A stretch of DNA of 64,000 nucleotides from Lunatibacter salilacus (GTDB lineage Bacteria > Bacteroidota > Bacteroidia > Cytophagales > Cyclobacteriaceae), in assembly GCF_009797935.1 (NCBI RefSeq), contig NZ_VOLC01000001.1, positions 1 through 64,000 on the forward strand, read 5' to 3'. A program made the position numbers and the translations under genes. The notes under the pieces were generated by a model. It saw only the letters and a program-made list of their open reading frames with translations, did not search any database and had not been told where the DNA came from. This document shows, piece after piece, positions 9,444 to 17,404 of this stretch. Position 1 is the first letter of the stretch. Every line of letters begins with the position of its first letter.

Positions 9444-10769
9444 CTATTCAGAATCAGCAGGCTTGGGCAGGTAATATAGAACTACCCTGCCGTCCAGATT
9501 GATGTAGTCGTTTGCTACCCGTTGTAGGTCTTCCTGTTTTACTTTTCGAAAATAGTCCAACTCTTCATTTACATAATTTGTCCCTCCATAAAACACCTTG
9601 GCTTCCGCCAAGTTTTGTGCGATACCTTCCATGGAGCTATTTTTGCTGACCAGATCATTTTCAATGATGTTCTGAAGTTTTTGAAATTCATTTTCGGAAA
9701 TTCCCTCCTCCCTAACCTTTTTTAAAAGGAGGTCTATTTCCGTTTCCAATTCCCCAGGGTCTACCCCCATATTGGTGATGGCGTACATTATAAAGACTCC
9801 CCCATCTTCCAAATCCAACGGTATGGCCTGTACACCCAAGGCTTTCTGCTGTTTATCTACCAACTCCTTTGTCATTAACGAAGAATTCCCACCCGTCAAA
9901 TAGGTGGATAACATTTCCAGTGCGTAAGAATCGGGATGGTTCTTTGGAGGCAAATTATAAGCTTGAATAATTGCCGGAATCTGAATATTGTCATATATAA
10001 TGTCTCTGATTTCAGTCGTTTTGGCAGGTTCGGTTACATCAGGTCGGAAAAAATCATCCGGCCCAGACGGAATTTCCTCAAAATAAGCTCTTGCCCAAGC
10101 TTCAGCTTGATCATAGTCTATATCTCCCGCAATCGTTAAGGTAGCATTGTTGGGTACATAGAAGGATTTATGAAAAGCAATAAATTCATCTAAACGAGCG
10201 GCGTCCAAATCCTCCATCGATCCAATCGGCGTCCAGCGGTAGGGATGTTCGCTAAATGCCCGCTTCATTGTTTCGGGCAGAATAGTACCATATGGACGAT
10301 TGTCGTAGGACTGTCTTTTTTCCTCCTTAATCACATCCCGCTGCGTATCCACTCCAATCTGGTCGATTTTCGGGTGAAGCATGCGCTCACTCTCCATATA
10401 TAGGGCTGTCTCCAAATAATTGGAAGGCACTATTTCATAGTAATAGGTAATGTCGCTGGAAGTAAACGCATTCAATGTCCCTCCTATTGCCTGAATTTTA
10501 TTCATATATTCTCCACGGCCTATGTTTTCAGTCCCTTCAAAGAGTAGATGCTCGAAAAAATGCGCAAAGCCGGTTCTGTCAGGGTTCTCATTTTTAGAAC
10601 CTACATGATACAATACCGACACAGCCACAATTGGCGTGCTGTTGTCCTGGTGCATAATCAGGTGAAGTCCATTGTCCAAAGTGACCTCCCTGAAATCAAT
10701 GGCATTTTGCGCCTGTACCCAAAAACTCGTCAGGTAAATACCAATAAGCAAAGTGATGTTTCTTTTCAT
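9444..10769 (-). CDS. M16 family zinc metallopeptidase (active subunit)
   Basis: A periplasmic insulinase/processing-peptidase family protease of about 441 residues with signal peptide (MKRNITLLIGIYLTSFWVQA). The inverted zinc motif HFFEH lies at about 70-74 in GFAHFFEHLLFEGTENIG, with the downstream glutamates in ALYMESERMLHPKI. It probably pairs with the degenerate M16 protein encoded next. The ATG at 10769 is chosen because the frame upstream is repeat copy B. The mRNA leader probably contains both tandem repeat copies, C and B. Confidence 0.92.
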   Translation of the reverse strand: MKRNITLLIGIYLTSFWVQAQNAIDFREVTLDNGLHLIMHQDNSTPIVAVSVLYHVGSKNENPDRTGFAHFFEHLLFEGTENIGRGEYMNKIQAIGGTLNAFTSSDITYYYEIVPSNYLETALYMESERMLHPKIDQIGVDTQRDVIKEEKRQSYDNRPYGTILPETMKRAFSEHPYRWTPIGSMEDLDAARLDEFIAFHKSFYVPNNATLTIAGDIDYDQAEAWARAYFEEIPSGPDDFFRPDVTEPAKTTEIRDIIYDNIQIPAIIQAYNLPPKNHPDSYALEMLSTYLTGGNSSLMTKELVDKQQKALGVQAIPLDLEDGGVFIMYAITNMGVDPGELETEIDLLLKKVREEGISENEFQKLQNIIENDLVSKNSSMEGIAQNLAEAKVFYGGTNYVNEELDYFRKVKQEDLQRVANDYINLDGRVVLYYLPKPADSE

Positions 10770-10857
10770 GTGTCTATAATTGTTTTTTAATGGCCACATG
10801 GAATCTCGCAATTATAATCATCCCTCCGTGCGTCGCCTGCGTCATGCTCGATTTCAT
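10770..10857 (-). repeat. Start-codon-abutting repeat, copy B
   Basis: An 88-bp element on the minus strand, beginning ATGAAATCGAGCATGACG and ending directly before the ATGAAA start of the active M16 gene. Core GGATGATTATAATTGCGAGA, tail ACAATTATAGACAC. Its reading frame gives 27 residues (MKSSMTQATHGGMIIIARFH...) and stops at 10774. It is in tandem with copy C, whose last bases join its first ATG. Confidence 0.87.
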
Positions 10858-10973
10858 CTGTTTATAATTTGTTTTTCAGCAGTCAGATAGTCTGTCCCGA
10901 ATTTATTCGGGAGAATCTTCGCATGCATTATAATTATCACCGTGGGTGACGATCTCGTCATGCTCGATTTCAT
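10858..10973 (-). repeat. Start-codon-abutting repeat, copy C
   Basis: A 116-bp element on the minus strand, beginning ATGAAATCGAGCATGACG and ending at the ATGAAA that opens copy B. It contains the palindrome CCCGAATTTATTCGGG (10896-10911) shared with copy D. Its frame encodes 39 residues (MKSSMTRSSPTVIIIMHAKI...TAEKQIINR). The TGA stop at 10854-10856 overlaps the ATG of copy B (ATGA). Confidence 0.87.
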
Positions 10974-10994
10974 ATGATGCATAATAATTGGTTT

Positions 10995-11024
10995 CAAATT
11001 TATAGGTAAACCACCAGCTTCAAC
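10995..11024 (-). promoter_or_regulatory. Candidate promoter of the M16 operon, upstream of the tandem repeats
   Basis: On the minus strand GTTG, 18 nt and TAAATTTG approximate the Bacteroidota consensus. Because it lies upstream of repeat C, both repeat copies would be transcribed as 5' leader of the M16 operon. The rest of 10974-11142 shows no gene: it is A/T-rich with no convincing frame. Confidence 0.4.
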
Positions 11025-11142
11025 TATTAAAAACAATGCCAAAACCTTTAGTCAATAAACTTATTTTCATAAGATTGTTTCAAAAAACAGATTTAAAAAC
11101 AGAAAAGAAATGACAATAAGAAAAATAAAAATTCTCCCCCTA

Positions 11143-11592
11143 TCAAAACTTTTCCTTAATTGCTTTCAAATCACGTATAGCTTTTTGCGTAAGAGCCTTA
11201 TGCGATTCGAGTTCGGCCACCAGTCGTTCGCTTAGACTGTCCCGTCCTTTCAAAAGCATATCGTATTCCCTTATAGACTTTTCTTCTTCAGAAATACAGG
11301 CTTCACATACTTCCCTTTCATTTTCGTGATTAAGGGAAGTTTTAAAGTTGGTCCAAGACCTTCGAAAAAGCCCCATAAACGTTCCTTCTTTTTCAGGAAC
11401 GCCCTTTAGTAAACTAATCTCGACTTTGATTTCGTCGGCCAGTCTAAATCTTTCCTTGGCTTGGCTGATAAAAAAATTCTTCAACACATCGTTGTCAACG
11501 TTTCTGGCGGCATCTTTATATCCTTGTATCACATCGTGATTTCGCTCAAGGATATCATTTAAATCATGTACAAGTTCCTTCTTGGTTTTCAT
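11143..11592 (-). CDS. PA2169/DUF2383-type four-helix bundle protein
   Basis: A 149-residue, all-helical cytoplasmic protein that starts MKTKKELVHDLNDILERNHD. The pattern of repeated heptad-like helices with YKDAARNVDNDVLKNFF and SEEEKSIREYDMLLKG matches the PA2169 (DUF2383) family, ferritin-like in shape and often stress associated. The family has no defined enzyme activity that I can name. It appears monocistronic. Confidence 0.8.
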   Translation of the reverse strand: MKTKKELVHDLNDILERNHDVIQGYKDAARNVDNDVLKNFFISQAKERFRLADEIKVEISLLKGVPEKEGTFMGLFRRSWTNFKTSLNHENEREVCEACISEEEKSIREYDMLLKGRDSLSERLVAELESHKALTQKAIRDLKAIKEKF

Positions 11593-11744
11593 AGAATATT
11601 CTCTTTAAAAGCCAAAGAAAACTCATAATGGCTGAAAAACAATGATTCCCAGCGGATTTACTTGAAGGAATTTCTGGAAAAAAGACTCTCTTTCCCTTTC
11701 TAAGATAAAAAGCCCTTCTTTGAATCAGGTCCTTATTAATAACG

Positions 11745-11775
11745 AAAACAACCCTCCGCAAACATAGCGGAAGGC
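11745..11775 (-). terminator. Terminator after the secreted protein at 11814
   Basis: On the minus strand CCTTCCGC and GCGGAGGG form a hairpin with a 7-nt loop, followed by TTGTTTTCG. It lies about 40 nt past the stop of the 11814-12389 gene. Confidence 0.65.
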
Positions 11776-11813
11776 TGAATCATGTAAAACAATTGAAGAA
11801 ATCTTATCGAATC

Positions 11814-12389
11814 TCAAAAATGGAATACCTTTGATCTTCCTTCGAAATCTGTCACTACCATGTACACTTTAGCCAATTCCATTTTAACAAATTTATAATT
11901 CTTGGCAAATCCAGCTGGCTCGGTAACATAATCGGATGATACTTTGCGGTGAGTATCCTCTTCAAAGAATGCCACTTTCACACCTGGCTTTTCTATACCT
12001 ACTACCTTTACCTGCACGGTATGATTATCCAACTTGTAGGCATAGGCCAACAATTTCTTTGTTACCTTTTCTTTCGTGGTGACATCAAATGATACTGATT
12101 CCACTTTACTGGCTACATTTACGGTGTAATTTCCCACCGGTAGTTGGCTTAAATTGTACGGTACTTTTACGGGTTCCTTTGCCCTCACTACGTTTCGGTT
12201 TATCAATTTACCGTCTTCGTCATAAATCGATACCCATACCGTCCCCACCGCTTCTTTGATGGTCAGGTTAAAGCTTTGGTCTTGGGTCTCGATTACCGTA
12301 ATTTCTGCGAGTGCCTTATCAGCCGGGGGCTGGAGTATGGAAGAAAAACTGATTCCTACTGCGGCGATGAATGTCATGAGCATGTTCAT
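11814..12389 (-). CDS. Secreted protein of unknown function
   Basis: A 191-residue protein with an N-terminal signal peptide (MNMLMTFIAAVGISFSS). The mature part is rich in beta strands: one repeat has LPVGNYTVNVASKVESVSF, typical of small beta-sandwich or Por-type modules in Bacteroidota. I do not recognise a named family. It is preceded by a long gap (12390-12801) and followed by a terminator hairpin. Confidence 0.7.
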   Translation of the reverse strand: MNMLMTFIAAVGISFSSILQPPADKALAEITVIETQDQSFNLTIKEAVGTVWVSIYDEDGKLINRNVVRAKEPVKVPYNLSQLPVGNYTVNVASKVESVSFDVTTKEKVTKKLLAYAYKLDNHTVQVKVVGIEKPGVKVAFFEEDTHRKVSSDYVTEPAGFAKNYKFVKMELAKVYMVVTDFEGRSKVFHF

Positions 12390-12801
12390 AATTTTATTAG
12401 TTTTTGTTAGTTCCTTTTTGATAGGAGTATGGCGAATGCTGTACCATCATTTTTTTGGATACCTCTATAAAAACTACTCGTTGACAAAATTTAATAGACG
12501 TGATATTGAACTTTAAGCTAATATTCCTGCGAAAGCTAAAAATGTGTAACGAAACAGTACAACCGAAAACGCCACTTGTTTGGAAACCGGACACTTTTAG
12601 GTCAGTTTACCCGAAAATGCTTTTTTTAAAGGTTGCATGACCTTTTCAAAATAAACTTAGAAATATTTTTTAACTCCTTATAAACCTGATATATGCACTT
12701 AATATATGTACTGTTATCGAACACTGATTGTTCTTTCTTGCTACAATCTTTTCAAGGCAAGCACATTGCTTGAAACAACTAGAGTTCCCTACAATTTCAA
12801 A
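12390..12801. other. Intergenic region, no gene seen
   Basis: A 412-nt A/T-rich gap. No frame on either strand looks like a real protein. It must carry the promoter of the 11814-12389 gene, but no clean TTTG-N19-TANNTTTG match is visible. A more G/C-rich patch at about 12540-12620 (GAAAACGCCACTTG, TTTGGAAACCGGACAC) has repeated CCG/ACG half-sites and could be an operator; I cannot assign it. Confidence 0.4.
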
Positions 12802-12834
12802 CAAAAAATCCGGTGAGGAATCCCCACCGGCTTC
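12802..12834 (-). terminator. Terminator of the TonB receptor operon
   Basis: On the minus strand CCGGTGGGG and CCTCACCGG pair around a 3-nt loop and are followed by ATTTTTTG, a classical rho-independent terminator 20-50 nt past the receptor stop codon. Confidence 0.85.
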
Positions 12835-12856
12835 AAATTCTTTTTATTCCCGTTTA

Positions 12857-15124
12857 TTAAAAACTAACTCTGAAGTTGAGAGATATATTTCTCCCCATCT
12901 GATGAATTCCAAACGGCCTGTATAAAGACATGTGATCTAAGTAAAGCTTATTAAGTAAGTTATTTCCGCTAATGTATGTATCTATTCGCTGTCCGGCAAT
13001 TTCTACCGAACCTCCGAGATTAAGGCCCAGCAAGTAGTAGCCAGGCGTACTATCTTCGAGGAGTGCAGGCCTGTTTTGGTCAAATATCAAGGAACCGATC
13101 AGGCTCAGGTAGGGGTTTTCTATTCCTTTATAATCGTTTAGCTCCAGAGTTACTTCTTTGTTCCATCGGAACGCAGGGATGTATGGAAGGTAACTGCCAT
13201 CGGACCTTCTGGTGCCAATTACCATACTGTAGGAGGTGGAGCCTGTGATCCATTTGACAGCGGAGGGGTGAATCTCCAAAAAGGCCTCACCGCCATACAA
13301 ATGTGCGTCATCCTGCTCAAAGGACCAAACAGTCAAATCCCCTATCGTCTCCTCAGTGGGGGCAAAGAAGATATAGTTGTTAACCCTATTATAAAAAATC
13401 TCTCCCGACAATGAAAAATTCGAGTTTCTATACCTTACTCCCAAGTCTGCCTGGACATTTTGCTCCCTCACAAAGCTGGCATTGCCCCGTTCAAATCGAG
13501 AAGTACCTGGATGAGGACCATTTGAATACAATTCCGCCAAATCAGGAGCTCTGAAACCCGAGGCCACATTGAGCCTCCAACGCCATTTGTCACTAGGTCG
13601 GAAGGTTGCTCCAGCACTAGCAGTCACACCATCGAAGGTCTGAGAGAGACTCCTTGATTCAGGGGCACCGGGTAAGATAAACCCGTAGTTAATGAATTTC
13701 TGCCGATTGGCATCTACTCCCACCTTTCTGTAATCATACCGAAGTCCTCCTTGTATGACCCAAGCATCTTTGGAATAATTCAACAGTCCATAGATTGAGC
13801 GATCGTCTTTGGTGGCATCTGGAATCAAAATTTCTTCAGCAACTTCTTGGTTTTGATTTTGGAGATAGAATCCCTGAACACCGAAAATGGCTTCCAATTC
13901 CGGAGTGATGGATTTGAAATACTTCAGGTCGTACATGAAGTTTTGCTGGTTTAGGCCCAAATCAACTTCGTCAAAATCCTCTTCAACCTCCTGCCGAAAG
14001 TTCCAATGGTATCCCAATGTGACCTTCAAGCGGTCTTCACCCAAAAACAGGTTTGTCTCAGAATTGAAAAAATGATCGCTTACTTCCTGAAAAGGCAGTT
14101 GAACGGTGCGGTCGTTGCGTGTGGTTACCAATTCAGACACAATGTCTTCATCCAGAATACCCAAGTTTTGCTGCAGGTAGGTATATCTGATTTTAGTGTC
14201 CCCCCACTTCCGTTGTAATCCAACCCCGGCTTTTATATTTTTGGTTTTAAATCGGGTATTTCCCACTGCATCCCCTTTTCCGTCCAAATAATCCGCATGT
14301 GATTCGGTGGCTGCACGCATGGACCAAGATACTCCCTGCTGGGATGTTCCCTTTGCTCCAGCTTCGACTCTTCCACCTAATGAATTGGAGTATCCCCGAA
14401 GATTGACATCTCCGTCAATTTCACCTGTAGCGGCATCCTTTTCCTCGATCAAGTTGACCACCCCGGCCATAGCTCCTGAGCCGTAGATGATAGATGCTGG
14501 CCCTTTGATCATTTCAACGCTACCTATTCCGGTTTCTGTCATCCCAAGGCCGTGGTCTGCACCCCATTGCTGGTTTTCGAAACGTGCTCCCTGATACACT
14601 GACAACACTCTACTGAAGGAAAGTCCCCGAATTACCGGTTTACTAATTCCGGGGCCCAGAGAAATTTCACTAACACCGGGCGTTCTAGCCAATGCGGACA
14701 TCAAACTGGGAGAAGGTGCTTTAAGTATGTCCGTCTTATTGATTTTTTCAATAGCGATCGGTGAGCTCTCCCTACTCATTACATAGGCTCCTGAAATAAC
14801 CACTTCGTCTACTGTTGTTGTGGTCTGTTCCATGGCTACATCTAGCCTACTTGAGACGCTAGGATTTACTTTGGAAATAATGGCACTGTAGCCTACAAAT
14901 GAGAATTGAATCGTAATGGGACGGGAAGGGAGCATCGCAAGGGAAAAATACCCCTCCATATCACTGACCGTACCCCTGTTTAACTCGGGTATAAATATCG
15001 AGACTCCTGGAATGGACTGCTTGGTTTCCTTGTCTGTAATTTTCCCCGATAGAGAAATGTGCTCTTCTTGGCCCTGTACCAACTGGCAAAGCAGGACCAT
15101 TACGAGAGTAATGTATCGTTTCAT
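12857..15124 (-). CDS. TonB-dependent outer-membrane receptor, probable metal (ZnuD-like) transporter
   Basis: A receptor of about 755 residues with signal peptide MKRYITLVMVLLCQLVQG. A carboxypeptidase-like regulatory domain (about 20-105; LSGKITDKETKQSIPGVSIF) precedes a plug with VIRGLSFSRVLSVYQGARF and SIIYGSGAMAGVVNLI, and then the beta-barrel. It ends in aromatic NFRVSF, as outer-membrane barrels do. The plug stretch NQQWGADHGLGM resembles ZnuD-type zinc receptors, and a His-rich protein is encoded just upstream, so metal uptake is inferred. Start at 15124: the upstream frame adds 35 unlikely residues. Confidence 0.88.
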   Translation of the reverse strand: MKRYITLVMVLLCQLVQGQEEHISLSGKITDKETKQSIPGVSIFIPELNRGTVSDMEGYFSLAMLPSRPITIQFSFVGYSAIISKVNPSVSSRLDVAMEQTTTTVDEVVISGAYVMSRESSPIAIEKINKTDILKAPSPSLMSALARTPGVSEISLGPGISKPVIRGLSFSRVLSVYQGARFENQQWGADHGLGMTETGIGSVEMIKGPASIIYGSGAMAGVVNLIEEKDAATGEIDGDVNLRGYSNSLGGRVEAGAKGTSQQGVSWSMRAATESHADYLDGKGDAVGNTRFKTKNIKAGVGLQRKWGDTKIRYTYLQQNLGILDEDIVSELVTTRNDRTVQLPFQEVSDHFFNSETNLFLGEDRLKVTLGYHWNFRQEVEEDFDEVDLGLNQQNFMYDLKYFKSITPELEAIFGVQGFYLQNQNQEVAEEILIPDATKDDRSIYGLLNYSKDAWVIQGGLRYDYRKVGVDANRQKFINYGFILPGAPESRSLSQTFDGVTASAGATFRPSDKWRWRLNVASGFRAPDLAELYSNGPHPGTSRFERGNASFVREQNVQADLGVRYRNSNFSLSGEIFYNRVNNYIFFAPTEETIGDLTVWSFEQDDAHLYGGEAFLEIHPSAVKWITGSTSYSMVIGTRRSDGSYLPYIPAFRWNKEVTLELNDYKGIENPYLSLIGSLIFDQNRPALLEDSTPGYYLLGLNLGGSVEIAGQRIDTYISGNNLLNKLYLDHMSLYRPFGIHQMGRNISLNFRVSF

Positions 15125-15244
15125 ACGAATTTCCGAATGATGGTAAGAATATTTATTATAAAAAAAAACGGCTGAACCTTGTTCAGGCATTTCGTGGCCG
15201 GAAAAAAGGTGTAATGTAGCTCCACCCATATTTCCGAGCCTTAA

Positions 15245-15607
15245 CTATCCTAAAAAAAATGGAGGTCCACGTAATGAAAGGACTTGATTACACGCAAGAC
15301 TTGGACTATCAATTAAATAAACGACACTGGAAATGGAATAGGAAACACAACGTTTCTCTATAAAGTCTACCCTATCGGGTAAGAAAAATTGGGCATGCGT
15401 AATTAAATCCAGAAGAATCAATTCATTCTCAGAGTGATCACGTTGCTGTTCTTCCTCTTCAGAAAGAAAGGGGTGGGCATGCCGAATTGTCTCTCCTGTA
15501 TCTAAATCATGCTCATGGTAGAAAAATATATTGTTCGCCAACATGAGCACGATCAATCCTAGAAAGGCTTGACTCACAGTTGGCAATATTTTTCTTAAAA
15601 GGCGCAT
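15245..15607 (-). CDS. Small His-rich membrane-anchored protein upstream of TonB receptor
   Basis: A 120-residue protein with one N-terminal hydrophobic helix (SQAFLGLIVLMLANNIFF) and the His-rich segment HEHDLDTGETIRHAHPF. Its C-terminus is RGPPFFLG, a short tail I associate with small metal-related periplasmic proteins. It is first in a likely two-gene operon with the TonB receptor and has a consensus promoter. Metal binding is inferred from the histidines only; the exact family is not recognised. Confidence 0.7.
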   Translation of the reverse strand: MRLLRKILPTVSQAFLGLIVLMLANNIFFYHEHDLDTGETIRHAHPFLSEEEEQQRDHSENELILLDLITHAQFFLPDRVDFIEKRCVSYSISSVVYLIDSPSLACNQVLSLRGPPFFLG

Positions 15608-15648
15608 AACTTCAAAATATGCTCAAGAGCTAGAATATTGGTAATTAA

Positions 15649-15679
15649 CAAATCTAGGAAATTTTCATTGGTGTTCAAA
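15649..15679 (-). promoter_or_regulatory. Promoter of the His-rich protein / TonB receptor operon
   Basis: On the minus strand TTTG, exactly 19 nt, then TAGATTTG: a perfect match to the Bacteroidota consensus. The ATG of the first gene is about 42 nt downstream of the -7 box. I saw no clear Fur or Zur box. Confidence 0.8.
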
Positions 15680-15705
15680 ATCCGATTTTTTAAGCCACAG
15701 AATAA

Positions 15706-15736
15706 TGTGGCAAGCGGAAGAAAAAGTTTACTTTTG
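15706..15736 (+). promoter_or_regulatory. Promoter immediately before 15741 gene, likely leaderless
   Basis: TGTG (one mismatch to TTTG), 19 nt, then TACTTTTG at 15729-15736. The ATG starts only 5 nt after the -7 box, so the transcript should start at or next to the start codon. Confidence 0.55.
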
Positions 15737-15740
15737 ATCT

Positions 15741-16112
15741 ATGATTAATTTCGAATTCAGACCCAAAACTTATTTTGACGGGACAGGTCCGGAGATTTTA
15801 ATGGCAAAGCTATCTTATCCTGAGAGCACTTGGGGTGAAGAAATCTGCTTGTATGCGACCGCCATAGATGGGCAAATTCATTATGAAGCAGTAGATTTTT
15901 ACGGCAATGACCTCCTACTAAATCCTGCCAAATCCACCAAGCCATTAAGCCTGCAGGAACTTATCCTGATGATCGAACGCATGGAAGTAAATCCGGGCAA
16001 AGGATTGGGAAGGATAGAAATTACACTGGCAGGCATCCCAAAAGTCAAAAGTCTTATATACGTCGAAATAGAAGCATTCTTTGACGGGAAGCGCAAGCAT
16101 TTTGGTTTTTGA
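15741..16112 (+). CDS. Hypothetical protein
   Basis: A 123-residue soluble protein with a mix of strands and helices (FEFRPKTYFDGTGPEILMAK; KGLGRIEITLAGIPKVKSLI). It has no signal peptide and no recognisable domain. A strong promoter-like sequence abuts the start codon, which supports it being real. The convergent 76-residue gene ends 18 nt past its stop. Confidence 0.65.
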   Translation: MINFEFRPKTYFDGTGPEILMAKLSYPESTWGEEICLYATAIDGQIHYEAVDFYGNDLLLNPAKSTKPLSLQELILMIERMEVNPGKGLGRIEITLAGIPKVKSLIYVEIEAFFDGKRKHFGF

Positions 16113-16130
16113 ACCGACTACCTTTCTTAG

Positions 16131-16361
16131 CTATACTTCTTGAATGGCATTAGGCTGATCTTTTGCCAGGTGCAGGTAGTCAACCCAATAGGTGTATATG
16201 GGATAGGGAATGGTTTTTTCTACATTTTTCGACGTTAGCCTAATGCACTTGATATCACTCTCTCCCAGCATTCCCCTGAAAAAGGATAATTCTACGGGAT
16301 TCAATTGGGAAAAAGGAACGACCAATTCACCTTCCAATAAAACGGGGACTTGCTTACTCAT
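16131..16361 (-). CDS. Hypothetical small protein
   Basis: A 76-residue protein (MSKQVPVLLEGELVVPFSQL...). It is soluble and without a recognisable domain. The coding pattern looks real: an ATG start, moderate hydrophobicity, and a VELSFFRGMLGESDIKCI core. It sits between a convergent neighbour and the divergent AEC transporter gene. Confidence 0.55.
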   Translation of the reverse strand: MSKQVPVLLEGELVVPFSQLNPVELSFFRGMLGESDIKCIRLTSKNVEKTIPYPIYTYWVDYLHLAKDQPNAIQEV

Positions 16362-16461
16362 TTCTGATGCTAATATCTAAATTATCTTACTGAAAATCAG
16401 AAACATCAGATTACGTTTATGTTAACTTTAAATGTTCTTCAAATCCAAACTTGTATTTAGT

Positions 16462-16469
16462 TACTTTTG
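16462..16469 (+). promoter_or_regulatory. -7 box before the AEC transporter
   Basis: TACTTTTG matches TANNTTTG and lies 11 nt before the chosen ATG (16481). No matching -33 box is visible at the right spacing. A start this close supports using 16481 rather than the in-frame TTG at 16451. Confidence 0.4.
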
Positions 16470-16480
16470 CGGACGCAGAT

Positions 16481-17401
16481 ATGACAAATATTCTACTCAT
16501 TATCATTTGTATCCTAATTGGAGTATTGCTCCGGAGAATAAAAGATTTTCCGGAAAATGCGCCCCGAACGCTAAACGCCTATCTCATTTATGTGGTATTG
16601 CCGGCGATTTCATTGCTGCATATTTCGAGGGTGGAACTCAGTCTGGCCATACTGTTACCCATTCTGGTCGCTTGGATCATTTTCCCACTGACCTGGCTAC
16701 TATTTGGGACTATAGGAAAAAAATTCAACTGGAAAAGAAATACCATCGGATGTCTTATTATCTGTGGTGGATTGTCCAATACGGGATTTGTGGGCTACCC
16801 GATCATAGAAGCAATTTATGGTGCTGAAGGGCTAAAAATCGCTGTGCTGGTAGATCAACCGGGATCCTTTATTGTAGTCAGCAGTTTGGCAATCATTGTG
16901 GCATCAATTTACGGTTCCGAAAAAATGAGAAAAAGGGATATCTCCAAAAAAGTCCTATTTTTCCCGCCATTTCTTTTTTTCCTGGTTGCCGCTTCGCTGA
17001 ATGTAATGCAGGTAGAAATTTCCGGATCATTTGAATCCATATTGGAAAGCTTCGCAGCCACGCTCACCCCGATTGCATTGATTGCTGTGGGCATGCAGCT
17101 TCAAATAAACATCAAAGACATCAGGGATCACTACTTGTGGTACGGGCTGGGTTACAAACTCCTTTTGGCACCCTTGGTAATTTTTTTGCTTTACGGTCTA
17201 CTGTTGGATAAAAGCGGGGACCAAGGATTAATTTATAAAGTAAGTGTCTTGGAGGCCGGCATGGCCCCCATGATCACTTCTTCTATTATTGCATCCAACT
17301 ACAATCTCCGTCCGAAGATGGCTTCTTTGCTGGTAGGTCTTGGGATTCCTCTGTCTTTCTTTACCCTTGCCATTTGGTACTATCTGGTAGAATACCTATA
17401 A
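16481..17401 (+). CDS. AEC (auxin efflux carrier) family transporter
   Basis: A permease of the AEC family with about ten membrane helices and no soluble domain, 306 residues. Visible features are the start MTNILLIIICILIGVLLRRI, the NTGFVGYPIIEAIYG helix break near residue 100, and the C-terminal EAGMAPMITSSIIA stretch, both typical of the family. The substrate (small organic acids in known members) cannot be told from sequence. It converges on the AsmA gene, 3 nt away. Confidence 0.88.
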   Translation: MTNILLIIICILIGVLLRRIKDFPENAPRTLNAYLIYVVLPAISLLHISRVELSLAILLPILVAWIIFPLTWLLFGTIGKKFNWKRNTIGCLIICGGLSNTGFVGYPIIEAIYGAEGLKIAVLVDQPGSFIVVSSLAIIVASIYGSEKMRKRDISKKVLFFPPFLFFLVAASLNVMQVEISGSFESILESFAATLTPIALIAVGMQLQINIKDIRDHYLWYGLGYKLLLAPLVIFLLYGLLLDKSGDQGLIYKVSVLEAGMAPMITSSIIASNYNLRPKMASLLVGLGIPLSFFTLAIWYYLVEYL

Positions 17402-17404
17402 ATA

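Noticed and set aside
10770-10811. N-terminal extension of the active M16 gene (14 residues)
   Set aside because: It starts with a TTG and lies in repeat copy B; the ATG at 10769 begins the signal peptide.
10854-11042. A 62-residue minus-strand open frame
   Set aside because: Its second half is the short ORF of repeat copy C; the first part is leader sequence. It is not an ordinary gene.
12540-12620. Possible operator with repeated CCG/ACG half-sites before the secreted protein gene
   Set aside because: The pattern is degenerate and I cannot align clear half-sites, so it is only noted under the intergenic entry.
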